Shown here: piece by piece, positions 1 through 8,656 of the stretch
Layout of the letters: every line of letters begins with the position of its first letter
Numbering within the stretch: the stretch's first letter is position 1
NCBI GenBank assembly: GCA_027069135.1
Contig: JALXFE010000596.1
Location: forward strand, 1-35,493
DNA length: 35,493 nucleotides
Direction: 5' to 3'
Source of the DNA: Thermoanaerobaculia bacterium
Lineage (GTDB): Bacteria > Acidobacteriota > Thermoanaerobaculia > Multivoradales > JAHZIX01
Notes under the pieces: model-generated
Database searches by the model: none
What the model was told of the DNA's origin: nothing
Seen by the model: only the letters and a program-made list of their open reading frames with translations
Made by a program: the position numbers and the translations under genes

Positions 1-2
1 GC

Positions 3-893
3 CCCTCCTCCCCGGGTGCGGTGTGGACCTTCGAAAAGGACTACCTCTACGGCCCGGACGGCATGTTTGCCACCGTCTTTGCCGACAGCACCCGACGCTA
101 CTTCCACAAAGACCACCTGGGCACTCCGCGGGTGATCACAGACGCCGAAGGGCGCATCAAAGGCCTCCACCACTACTACCCCTACGGGCAGCCAGCCCTG
201 TCCCTGGGCGAAGACGACCGCCACTGCAAATACACCGGCCACGAACGCGACCCCCACGGCGGCACCGACTACATGCTGGGCCGCACCTACGCGTATCCGC
301 TGTTTCGGTTTATGAGTGTGGATCCCGGGCGGGATGGGTGGAATTTGTATGGGTATGTGGGGGGGAATCCGGTGAATGCGGTGGATCCGGATGGGCAAGA
401 GGCTGTGGCAGTCACGCTGTCACTTCCGTTCTTAGGTACGGGAGGGACCGCAGCAGGAGCCGGGACAGGCGCTGCGGCGGGAGGTGGTGCCGCTACGGTA
501 GCGGGGCCCCTATTGCTCGCTACTGGTGCCGGAGTGGCATTAGGCTACGGCGTGAACCAGATCCCCGGAGTGAGTGAGGCTCTGACGATCCCTGCAGTCT
601 CAGAGCTTCTGTCAGAGGTCATTCTGAGCTTCTCGAAATCGAAGGGTGGCGGGGCGGACTCGGGATTGCCTAGAGATGCGGACAAACTTGAGGAAATGAA
701 GAAGACCGCCGATAAGAAAACGAAGGCGGGCAAGAAATTGATTCGGCGTATCAATCGACAACTCAAGAATCTTGGAAAGAGAAATAGGCAAAAGAACAGG
801 GGTGGGCCCAATCGCCGAGTTGTCGTTCCTGGACCTTCCGGCGAGAAAGACGACGAGATGAAGACTGACGTGCCTTTGGTTCAGTCCACCTGA
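3..893 (+). CDS. RHS repeat-associated core protein, C-terminal end (5' partial)
   Basis: The reading frame is open to the left edge of the window, so the N-terminal bulk (secretion module and YD repeats) lies outside. The first ~100 visible codons carry the conserved RHS core end: a KDHLGTPRVITD block, a YYPYG motif, YTGHERD, and the closing DGWNLYGYVGGNPVNAVDPDG-like block near nt 333-395. In RHS/polymorphic toxins this block marks the junction to a variable toxin tip. The tip here begins with an Ala/Gly-rich hydrophobic stretch (about residues 130-190) and ends in a strongly basic Lys/Arg-rich tail. I do not recognise a catalytic toxin fold in it. Codon style switches sharply near nt 295, from C-ending (TAC, GAC) to G/T-ending (TAT, GAT, AAT), suggesting a mosaic gene. 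The next gene may encode its immunity protein. RHS identity is firm; toxin activity is inferred. Confidence 0.9.
   Translation, partial: PSSPGAVWTFEKDYLYGPDGMFATVFADSTRRYFHKDHLGTPRVITDAEGRIKGLHHYYPYGQPALSLGEDDRHCKYTGHERDPHGGTDYMLGRTYAYPLFRFMSVDPGRDGWNLYGYVGGNPVNAVDPDGQEAVAVTLSLPFLGTGGTAAGAGTGAAAGGGAATVAGPLLLATGAGVALGYGVNQIPGVSEALTIPAVSELLSEVILSFSKSKGGGADSGLPRDADKLEEMKKTADKKTKAGKKLIRRINRQLKNLGKRNRQKNRGGPNRRVVVPGPSGEKDDEMKTDVPLVQST
331..376 (+). repeat. RHS core-end direct repeat, copy 1
   Basis: This stretch, encoding the DGWNLYGYVGGNPVN block, is repeated at 1700-1745 with 39 of 46 bases identical by direct alignment. It is the conserved junction at which RHS tips are exchanged. Confidence 0.8.
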
Positions 894-979
894 AACGTGA
901 CTCAACCATCCTCCAGGCCACGAGTCGAGAGGGTGCAGGTTACGGCTCACAGCCGATTCGCAAATGGGTTGAGGAGACT

Positions 980-1642
980 ATGTTACTGAATGAAGACCAA
1001 AATTCCCCGGAGTTGTTGCCCGATTCTATCCATTCTCTGATCAAGGAGTGTCCTGAGCAGGTCGTTCAGCACCTGAGGGAGATGCTTGGCAAGCGATCTC
1101 CAGAGGTTCGGCTCGCAGCTGTCGGTGCGCTGGGGCGCATTCCTTCAGGGATTGCCTCCCTGAGGGAGCAGCTTGAGATTGAAAAGAATGAACTTGTCCT
1201 GTCGGAGGTTTGCGAGATCCTGGGATATGCCAAGGATGACCTGAGCCTGCCAAAGTTGAAGGCGCTCGCGGCGGACCACAAGTCTTCAATTGTCCGGTCG
1301 TACGCAATAATTGCGGTGGCGGATATTGCGGGCCATAATGAAGCTCCGTTCATGAGGCTATTGCTCAAGAATTGTCGGAGCAGAAGATTAAGAGCTTCTC
1401 TCAATTTCTCCTTGATTTTGGCGGGCGACTGGGCACGATTAGAGTCTCTCCTGGGCGGGCTAGTATCCAGAGATTACGTCGTCCGTTACCGAGTTGCGCA
1501 CTTCCTGGCTGAAAAGGTCTTTCGGGAGCATCGAGGTGTCTGTATCCCGGCACTATCGGACGCTCTAGAGAAAGAAGAGATAGAAGGTGTGGCAAAGGCT
1601 ATGCGTAGTGCAATAGCTGCACTCTCTGAATCGGCGACGTAG
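980..1642 (+). CDS. HEAT-repeat protein, candidate immunity protein of the RHS tip
   Basis: The 220-residue product consists of repeated paired helices of HEAT/PBS-lyase type. Repeat cores such as SPEVRLAAVGALGRI (about residues 39-53), SSIVRSYAIIAVADIAG (about 102-118) and RDYVVRYRVAHFLAEK recur at about 30-residue spacing. It has no signal peptide or membrane segment. The ATG is preceded closely by GAGGAG (971-976). The gene begins 86 nt after the RHS stop on the same strand, and its base composition is visibly more AT-rich than the metabolic genes further right. Small HEAT-repeat proteins are known among immunity proteins of polymorphic toxins. By position this one probably protects against the RHS tip upstream, but that is inference. 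It could also be a general scaffold protein. Confidence 0.75.
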   Translation: MLLNEDQNSPELLPDSIHSLIKECPEQVVQHLREMLGKRSPEVRLAAVGALGRIPSGIASLREQLEIEKNELVLSEVCEILGYAKDDLSLPKLKALAADHKSSIVRSYAIIAVADIAGHNEAPFMRLLLKNCRSRRLRASLNFSLILAGDWARLESLLGGLVSRDYVVRYRVAHFLAEKVFREHRGVCIPALSDALEKEEIEGVAKAMRSAIAALSESAT

Positions 1643-1699
1643 ATCAGCAGAGAATCGATACCTGTCGGCACGCGGATAGCTCCGCAGAAGTTGGTAGGA

Positions 1700-1745
1700 G
1701 GGATGGGTGGAACTTGTATGCTTATACGAGCGGGAATCCGGTGAA
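1700..1745 (+). repeat. RHS core-end direct repeat, copy 2
   Basis: Second copy of the 331-376 stretch (39 of 46 bases identical), found in the displaced RHS remnant. Confidence 0.8.
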
Positions 1746-1761
1746 CCGATTCGAAACTTGA
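1700..1761 (+). pseudogene. Orphan RHS core-end remnant
   Basis: Frame 1 here reads DGWNLYAYTSGNPVNRFET and then stops at 1759-1761. It matches the RHS core end of the upstream gene at both protein and DNA level (39/46 bases). There is no start codon or full RHS core in front of it. The frame that follows (from 1743) belongs to the orphan metallopeptidase tip, so a frame change within about 1745-1759 separates the two. It looks like a displaced, silenced older tip of an RHS gene. Confidence 0.8.
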
Positions 1762-1777
1762 AGAATTCGGAGGGGCG

Positions 1778-2092
1778 GTGACGAATTCAAGCGGCACGCC
1801 TAAGGACCCTTCCGCAATTCGCGTAAGCTTCGATGATTCGACAATAGCCTCTTTGGTTATCCCTGGCAGACTGGCATCAGGACCGAACACGGGGAATATC
1901 ACCGGGATGACCGCTAGCCTGGCAACCGCTTTGGTGCATGAACTGGGGCACGCATACGGCTATTTTGCTGAGGGAGCTATCCGTTATCCAGTCTTTGGCC
2001 AAACGAATGCTACTGCGGTCAGGTTCGAGAACCAGCATCGACGCCTCAAGGCTCGCACGGGTCGCCCGTTTGCCCAGCGGCTCCGGCATTGA
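1778..2092 (+). CDS. Orphan RHS toxin tip, putative zinc metallopeptidase (HExxH)
   Basis: The 104-residue reading frame starts at a GTG, although the same frame is open back to 1745 next to the RHS remnant. It contains ALVHELGHAYG (HExxH zinc-binding helix, near residues 52-62). Towards the end it has an AVRFENQHR segment and a basic RPFAQRLRH terminus, the layout seen in RHS-associated metallopeptidase tips resembling peptidase family M91 (NleD type). The E in AVRFEN is a possible third metal ligand. There is no good ribosome binding site, and the fragment is probably no longer translated as part of an RHS protein. It ends 11 nt before the next gene, its likely immunity partner. The family assignment is tentative; the HExxH motif is seen directly. 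Confidence 0.6.
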   Translation: MTNSSGTPKDPSAIRVSFDDSTIASLVIPGRLASGPNTGNITGMTASLATALVHELGHAYGYFAEGAIRYPVFGQTNATAVRFENQHRRLKARTGRPFAQRLRH

Positions 2093-2103
2093 GGAGGCGA
2101 ACT

Positions 2104-2472
2104 ATGCGAAGATCCGGGACTCTTTCTCTAGTGCTTCTTGCGCTTCTCCTGGGCTTGTTGCCGCCGGGGTATGGAGCAATCTTTGGGTTGGCATATCAAA
2201 ACGACATAGTCTCCAAGGCGGAGTACCATACAGCTTTGAGCTTCCTAGAGCTTCTAATGTCGCCTGGTCGCGCCCTACTATGGATGACGCCCTACAGGGA
2301 GGCGTTGCGGACAACACATCTTCCGTTCTGGAAAGGACTGATCGCAGCGACCCTAGGAAATTCTCTTGCCTGGCTGATTATCTTGGGAGCCATTTCTTGG
2401 ACCGTAAGGAGGTTGATGCGGTTGCCACCGCGTAAGCGCGCTGAAGTCAACTCCGGTGCCCGTGGGCCCTGA
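2104..2472 (+). CDS. Small two-helix membrane protein, candidate immunity protein
   Basis: I chose the ATG at 2104 because GAGGAGG lies at 2091-2097, overlapping the stop codon of the metallopeptidase tip; a TTG 15 nt upstream is also possible. The 122-residue product has an N-terminal hydrophobic helix (about residues 6-27, LSLVLLALLLGLLP) and a second one (about 78-100, LIAATLGNSLAWLIILGAI), with a basic C-terminus. It has no enzyme motif. Its position directly behind an orphan RHS metallopeptidase tip, with coupled translation signals, suggests an immunity protein retained after tip displacement. No family was recognised. Confidence 0.6.
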   Translation: MRRSGTLSLVLLALLLGLLPPGYGAIFGLAYQNDIVSKAEYHTALSFLELLMSPGRALLWMTPYREALRTTHLPFWKGLIAATLGNSLAWLIILGAISWTVRRLMRLPPRKRAEVNSGARGP

Positions 2473-2487
2473 TCAGGAACCCTGATC
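2471..2487 (+). terminator. Short perfect hairpin at the end of the membrane-protein gene
   Basis: GATCAGG and CCTGATC form a perfect 7-bp stem with an AAC loop, overlapping the stop codon at 2470-2472. No T-run follows, so function as an intrinsic terminator is uncertain. Confidence 0.35.
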
Positions 2488-2781
2488 GTGCCAACCCCCG
2501 AGGCCTAGCACCGCCGACCGGGGACTTCTGCCCAGGCATACTTCTTCCCGAGGCCTTCGCTCCTGGAAGAGGGCGAAGGGTCTCGCCCGAGGGCAAGCTC
2601 TGTGTCTCCAACACACATGGCAACGCGAGCTGCTGAAATCGCTCCGAGGCGTAACTCTTTCACGTCCACCGCCCGTTTGGAGGGCGCGGCTCCGAGAGCC
2701 TTCTACACAAACAGCCCGACCAGCCTCTTTACAACGGGAACCCGGTCGGGCCTGGATCCATCAAGCAAGGAGATACCCCCA
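2473..2781. other. Intergenic region with leader hairpin
   Basis: About 309 nt separate the RHS tip region from the next gene. I see no convincing gene here. An 8-bp inverted repeat, GCCCGACC (2714-2721) and GGTCGGGC (2744-2751), with a 22-nt loop lies 30 nt before the next start codon and could form a 5' leader hairpin. No clear sigma-70 promoter was found. Confidence 0.4.
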
Positions 2782-3361
2782 ATGACGAATCCTGAGGAGC
2801 ATTCTAGCCTGCCGGAGACTCCCTTCGTCGCCATCGACCGCACTCTGCGCACTGCCGCCGTGGCGCAGATGCACCTGGCGGAAAATCCCTCCCTTTGGCT
2901 GCGGGGCCTGGCGCCGGTCGTCAAGCCGCTCTCGCCGCTCGAGGCTACCCATCCCGAATGGATTCTGGAGCTGCTGGCTCGTCTCGGCATCGACCAAGCC
3001 CTTCCCGGTGGGCCGGCGTTGGTCCTGGCCCGGGCCGTCCTGGAGGACTTGAAACACCTGGCCCTCGATCTACGGAGGGTGGGGCTCCTCGCCGGGGCAG
3101 CGTCCACTCCCCAGCTCACTGGGTCGGAGACTCGCGCGTTGGCGGAGGCTTGCAGCACCGCCCACGTCGATACCCTGATGATCTTCGAAAGGCTCGAGAA
3201 ATCTATCTTCCACATCCTTCGGCAGGCCTGCGATCGGTTGGAGGAGGAGACGCGCCGTCGGCGCCGTCCTGCAGCCGGAGCTTTAGACGACCCGAAGAGC
3301 GCGCGCCGCGCCTTTAGTGTCGAGAGGGGGCAGCGGCCTCCCGGAAGGCCGTGGTGTCCTT

Positions 3362-4930
<1,569 letters not shown>

Positions 4931-4992
4931 GAATCGTTGCTCCTTTGATGAAAGACCAGGGCCTTGGGACACTCTACAGCTTCGAGACTCCC

Positions 4993-6267
4993 TCAGACGG
5001 CGACGGCGGCCCGGAATTGCTCGGCCTCGGTCGACTCCGCCAGGGCAGCGGTGGAGGTCTCGCCACCGGAAATCGCCTTAGCCACCGCATCGAAGTAGCC
5101 GGTGCCAACGAAGCTCTGGTGTTTTACCGCCCGGTAGCCGGCAGTTCCCTGCTGCTCGAACTCCCGTTCCTGGAGCGCCGAGTAGGCTGCCATGCCACGA
5201 TCCCGATATCCCCGCGCCAACTCGAACATGCTCAGATTCAGGGCATGGAAGCCCGCGAGGGTCACGAATTGGAATTTGTAGCCCATGGCCCCGAGCTCCC
5301 GCTGGAACCGAGCGATGGTGGCATCGTCCAGCTTCTGCTTCCAGTTGAAGGACGGTGAGCAGTTGTAGGCCAACATCTTGCCCGGGAAGCGCTGGTGGAT
5401 CGCCTCGGCGAAGCGACGAGCCTCCCCGAGATCCGGCGTCGACGTCTCGCACCAGAGGAGATCCGCGTAGGGCGCATAGGCCAGCCCGCGGGCGATCGCC
5501 ATGTCGAGGCCTCCGGTGATCGTAAAGAAGCCCTCCACCGTCCGCTCACCGGTCAAAAAGGCATGGTCTCGAGGGTCAACGTCGCTGGTCAGGAGCCTCG
5601 CGCTGTTGGCATCGGTGCGAGCCACGAGCACCGTCGGAACCCCGAGCACATCCGCCGCCAGACGGGCCGAGACCAATTTCTGCACGAACTCCTGGGTCGG
5701 CACGAGAACCTTGCCCCCGAGATGACCGCATTTCTTGGCGCTCGAGAGTTGATCCTCGAAATGAACCCCCGCGGCTCCCGCGGCGATCATGGATTTCATG
5801 AGCTCGAAGGCGTTGAGGTTGCCACCGAATCCAGCCTCGGCGTCGGCAACCAGGGGCGCGTACCACCAGGTGTCTCCACCGCCGTCGGCGCTTTGGATCT
5901 GGTCACTGCGCTGCAGAGCGTTGTTGATGCGCTGCACCAGAGACGGGACGCTATCGACGGGATACAGGCTCTGATCCGGGTACATCTGGCCGGCGTTGTT
6001 GGCATCCCCGGCCACCTGCCAGCCGCTGACGTAGATCGCCTTCAATCCTGCCTCGACCTGTTGTACCGCCTGATTGCCTGTGACCGCACCCAAGGCCTGA
6101 ACGTAATCCTCCGATCTCATCAAGTTCCACAATCGCTCGGCCCCCAGACGGGCGAGGGTGTGCTCGATGGCGACAGAACCCCGCAAACGGCCTACGTCCT
6201 GCGGTCCATAGGGTCGATCGATTCCATCCCAGCGGTGAGGGTGAGCACTCGGGGCGAAGGTGGTCAT
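4993..6267 (-). CDS. aceA: Isocitrate lyase
   Basis: The enzyme cleaves isocitrate to glyoxylate and succinate, bypassing the CO2-releasing steps of the TCA cycle. The 424-residue protein has the diagnostic KKCGH active-site motif (catalytic Cys180), the [10 protein letters not shown] block near residue 81, the ADAEAGFGG segment near 141-149, and NCSPSFNWK near the C-terminal third. Its length matches the short bacterial form. The ATG at 6267 is preceded by GCAGGAGG. It is the first gene of the aceA-aceB unit. Two operator-like dyads (6297-6336) lie between the likely transcription start and the start codon, so repression by the divergently encoded IclR protein is expected. Confidence 0.97.
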   Translation of the reverse strand: MTTFAPSAHPHRWDGIDRPYGPQDVGRLRGSVAIEHTLARLGAERLWNLMRSEDYVQALGAVTGNQAVQQVEAGLKAIYVSGWQVAGDANNAGQMYPDQSLYPVDSVPSLVQRINNALQRSDQIQSADGGGDTWWYAPLVADAEAGFGGNLNAFELMKSMIAAGAAGVHFEDQLSSAKKCGHLGGKVLVPTQEFVQKLVSARLAADVLGVPTVLVARTDANSARLLTSDVDPRDHAFLTGERTVEGFFTITGGLDMAIARGLAYAPYADLLWCETSTPDLGEARRFAEAIHQRFPGKMLAYNCSPSFNWKQKLDDATIARFQRELGAMGYKFQFVTLAGFHALNLSMFELARGYRDRGMAAYSALQEREFEQQGTAGYRAVKHQSFVGTGYFDAVAKAISGGETSTAALAESTEAEQFRAAVAV

Positions 6268-6296
6268 GACTCGGGCCTCCTGCGGTTTGCAAAGAA

Positions 6297-6316
6297 TTGT
6301 TCGGTATTTCGAAAGA
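6297..6316. promoter_or_regulatory. Operator-like dyad, site 1
   Basis: TTGTTC-N8-GAAAGA. The left half is identical to sites 3 and 5 and the right half is degenerate. It lies in the aceA leader, downstream of the predicted transcription start, and abuts site 2 head to tail. Confidence 0.55.
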
Positions 6317-6336
6317 CTGTTCGATAAAAAGAATTA
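6317..6336. promoter_or_regulatory. Operator-like dyad, site 2
   Basis: CTGTTC-N8-GAATTA, the weakest copy. It is immediately adjacent to site 1 (20-nt offset) and overlaps the -10 element and probable start point of the aceA promoter. Confidence 0.45.
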
Positions 6337-6361
6337 TGCCGCGATGCGCCATTGGGGTCAA
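6333..6361 (-). promoter_or_regulatory. Sigma-70-type promoter of aceA-aceB
   Basis: On the minus strand TTGACC (6356-6361) and CATAAT (6333-6338) are separated by exactly 17 nt. The -10 overlaps dyad site 2, and dyad site 1 is just downstream. The leader to the aceA ATG would be about 60 nt. Confidence 0.6.
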
Positions 6362-6377
6362 GCATATTTCGCCCCTT

Positions 6378-6397
6378 TTGTTCTACATTTCGAACAA
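6378..6397. promoter_or_regulatory. Operator-like dyad, site 3 (perfect)
   Basis: TTGTTC-N8-GAACAA is a perfect inverted repeat with the same half-sites and spacing as site 5. It sits upstream of the aceA -35 and in the middle of the divergent region, exactly 61 nt from sites 2 and 4. Confidence 0.7.
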
Positions 6398-6438
6398 TTG
6401 CCGGAAATACGCGGTATTCTCCAGATAATTCCCTCTAT

Positions 6439-6458
6439 ATGTTCATATAATCGAACTT
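6439..6458. promoter_or_regulatory. Operator-like dyad, site 4, covering an iclR -10 element
   Basis: ATGTTC-N8-GAACTT. The 8-nt centre contains a perfect TATAAT (6446-6451, plus strand), which could be the -10 of the iclR promoter, although no good -35 is seen. Binding here would block that promoter, so autorepression is likely. Confidence 0.6.
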
Positions 6459-6534
6459 TGAAGTTTTTTTGCCGCGGCGCAGAAGAAGTGATTCTTCCAT
6501 TCCAGACTCGTTTCCCTTGATTTCATGAACCTCC

Positions 6535-6554
6535 TTGTTCAACATACGGAACAA
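6535..6554. promoter_or_regulatory. Operator-like dyad, site 5 (perfect), at the iclR start
   Basis: TTGTTC-N8-GAACAA ends 2 nt before the iclR ATG and replaces a recognisable Shine-Dalgarno sequence. It is identical in both half-sites to site 3. Occupancy would act as a roadblock at the start of the iclR gene. Confidence 0.65.
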
Positions 6555-6556
6555 AT

Positions 6557-7363
6557 ATGAACCCTACTTCCCCAACTACCCAACCTGTTCCGGGCTCCGC
6601 TGCGACGTCCAACGCCGTGGATCGTGCCCTCAGCATCCTCGAGCTGGTCGTGCAGCGCAGCGACGGCCTGACGAATTCCGAAATCAGCCGCAAGCTCTCG
6701 ATCCCCAAGAGCTCCGCGAGCTACATTCTCAGAACCCTGGAACAGCGCGGCTTCGTGCGCAGGGACAAGACGACCCACCGGTACCGCATAGGCCTCAAGG
6801 CCGCCAGCCTGGCTCACGGCATGATGGAATTCGTCGATCTGCGCCAGGCGGCCTCCCCGGTGCTCCACCAGCTGGTCGAGAGAACCCGGCTCACGGCTCA
6901 CCTCGCCATCCTCGACCATGGGCGGGCGGTCTACATCGATCGAGCCGAGAATCCGGGTTTCCTGAGAATCAACACCTGGGTTGGCCGGGATCTCGACGTC
7001 CATACCACCGCCGTCGGAAAGATCCTGATGGCCCCGAAGCCGGAAGGGGAGATCCGCCGGGTCCTGTCCCAAGAGGGCATGGCCGCGGCCACTCCTCGGA
7101 CCCTCACCACCCCGGAGGCCTACTTGGAGGAGCTCGAGACCGTTCGCAGCCAGGGCTATGCCGAGGACAACGAGGAGAACAATCTCGGGGTGCGCTGCAT
7201 CGCGGCGCCCATCTACGGTAGCCTTGGCGAAGTCCAGGCTGCCATCGGCTTGACCGGTGCCAGCAGCCAGGTCACCGACGACAACGTCTTCCAACTTGCC
7301 CGGGCCGTGATCAAGGCAGCGCTCCTCATCTCGCGGCAGCTGGGTTACGGTGGCGGTCGCTGA
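6557..7363 (+). CDS. IclR-family transcriptional regulator
   Basis: The 268-residue protein has an N-terminal winged helix-turn-helix (about residues 20-85, with AVDRALSILELV, LTNSEISRKLSIPKSSAS and the wing HRYRIG). A C-terminal IclR effector-binding domain follows, with AHLAILDHGRAVYIDRAE, VHTTAVGKILMA, and AEDNEENNLGVRCIAAPI near residue 210. The domain order and length are typical of the family. It is divergent from aceA-aceB and is followed 33 nt later by a hydroxy-acid oxidase. It is therefore probably the glyoxylate-shunt repressor that responds to glyoxylate or a related acid. The ligand is inferred, not shown. Five similar dyads in the upstream region are its likely binding sites. 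Confidence 0.93.
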   Translation: MNPTSPTTQPVPGSAATSNAVDRALSILELVVQRSDGLTNSEISRKLSIPKSSASYILRTLEQRGFVRRDKTTHRYRIGLKAASLAHGMMEFVDLRQAASPVLHQLVERTRLTAHLAILDHGRAVYIDRAENPGFLRINTWVGRDLDVHTTAVGKILMAPKPEGEIRRVLSQEGMAAATPRTLTTPEAYLEELETVRSQGYAEDNEENNLGVRCIAAPIYGSLGEVQAAIGLTGASSQVTDDNVFQLARAVIKAALLISRQLGYGGGR

Positions 7364-7396
7364 GCTTCGCCTCGCGAGTGCCTTGAGGAATCGAAG

Positions 7397-8467
7397 ATGG
7401 ATCCGCTCAACGTCCTTGAATTCGAAGACCTGGCTCGGGAACGAATGGAGTCCTCCGGTTTCGACTACTTCGCCAGCGGCGCCGAGAACGAGATCACCCT
7501 CGGTGAGAATCAAAGCGCCTACGACCGCCTGCGCCTCTTCTACCGGGTTCTGGTGGATGTGAGTCACTGCAGCCCCGCCACCGAGGTTCTCGGTACCCCG
7601 ATATCGCTTCCGATCCTCGTCGCCCCCACAGCCTTCCACAAGCTTGCTTGCCCGGAAGGGGAGCTCGCGACGGTCCGGGCCGCCTCCACGGCCGGCAGCC
7701 TCATGATCCTCAGCACCCTCTCCAACACACCGGTAGAAGAGGTCGTGGCCGAGAGTGATGTCCCGGTCTGGTTTCAGCTCTACGTCTACCGAGACCGAGA
7801 AGCTACTCGCGCCCTGGTCGCCCGGATCGAGGCCGCCGGCTGCCGGGCCCTCGTCTTGACCGTCGACGCTCCCCTCTTGGGCCGCCGGGAGCGGGATATG
7901 CGAAACCGCTTCCAGCTTCCTCCGGGCATGTTTATCGAGAATATGTTGTCGGAGGGCTTAGGGAATCTGCCCGCCGGCAGCGAGGGTTCCGGATTGGCGG
8001 CCTATTTCGCGCCCCTTCTCGATCCGTCTCTGTCCTATAAAGACATCGATTGGCTGCGCTCCATCACGGATCTTCCGATCTTGGTCAAGGGAATCGTGCG
8101 GGCCGACGACGCCGTTCAAGCCGTTGAACACGGTGCCGCGGGCATCGTCGTCTCCAATCACGGTGGCCGGCAGCTGGATACGGCTCCGGCGACGATCGAT
8201 GTCTTGGAGGAAGTCGTCGAGGCCGTGGACGGCAGGGCCGAGATCCTCATTGACGGCGGGGTTCGCCGGGGTACCGATGTCGTCAAAGCCTTAGGCCTGG
8301 GCGCCAAGGCCGTCCTCGTGGGCCGCCCGATCCTCTGGGGTCTGGCGGCGGCAGGCCAGGAGGGGGCCGAGAAAGTCCTCGAGATTTTTCGCCAAGAGCT
8401 CGATCTCGCCATGGCTCTTTGCGGATGCCCCACGGTCGCAGATATTCGCCGCGATCTCGTACGGTGA
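7397..8467 (+). CDS. FMN-dependent alpha-hydroxy-acid oxidase (glycolate/lactate type)
   Basis: This is a 356-residue TIM-barrel flavoenzyme. Key residues of the family are in place: Tyr24 (GFDYFASGA), the WFQLYVYRD segment (Tyr129/131), Arg in LGRRERDMRN, Lys231 (ILVKGI), and His255/Arg258 in SNHGGRQLD. The PTAFHKLACPEGE block is typical of hydroxy-acid oxidases. The enzyme oxidises a 2-hydroxy acid to a 2-oxo acid, donating electrons to O2 or a quinone. Glycolate (giving glyoxylate) fits the neighbouring malate synthase, but lactate or longer acids cannot be excluded from sequence. GAGGAA precedes the ATG. It is probably co-transcribed with the IclR gene. Confidence 0.9.
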   Translation: MDPLNVLEFEDLARERMESSGFDYFASGAENEITLGENQSAYDRLRLFYRVLVDVSHCSPATEVLGTPISLPILVAPTAFHKLACPEGELATVRAASTAGSLMILSTLSNTPVEEVVAESDVPVWFQLYVYRDREATRALVARIEAAGCRALVLTVDAPLLGRRERDMRNRFQLPPGMFIENMLSEGLGNLPAGSEGSGLAAYFAPLLDPSLSYKDIDWLRSITDLPILVKGIVRADDAVQAVEHGAAGIVVSNHGGRQLDTAPATIDVLEEVVEAVDGRAEILIDGGVRRGTDVVKALGLGAKAVLVGRPILWGLAAAGQEGAEKVLEIFRQELDLAMALCGCPTVADIRRDLVR

Positions 8468-8656
8468 GATCTGGGCGCCCTCGTCGCTGCCCAAAGATTT
8501 GCCGCTAGAAGGCCGGAGCGTTAAACTAACGGTTTGAAGGACTACTTTCGGCGCAGCGACTCCACAATGCCCTGCCGCCGACAATCCTAGAGTTACATTT
8601 CGAATTTCTTCCGCCGCCTCGCAGAAGAAATGACTTGTTCGAGGAGATTTTCAAAG

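Noticed and set aside
1938-2435. 165-codon plus-strand frame overlapping the metallopeptidase tip and the membrane protein
   Set aside because: It is a shadow frame: it lacks a start signal, while the overlapping frames have a recognised motif or a strong Shine-Dalgarno.
2602-2781. Longer N-terminus of the hypothetical gene at 2782
   Set aside because: No ribosome binding site, low-complexity composition, and an AAGGAG placed correctly for the ATG at 2782.
8468-8656. Heat-shock promoter or CIRCE element upstream of htpG
   Set aside because: No TTAGCACTC-type inverted repeat and no convincing sigma-32 hexamers. Only a 5-bp palindrome near 8519 (CGTTAAACTAACG) was seen.
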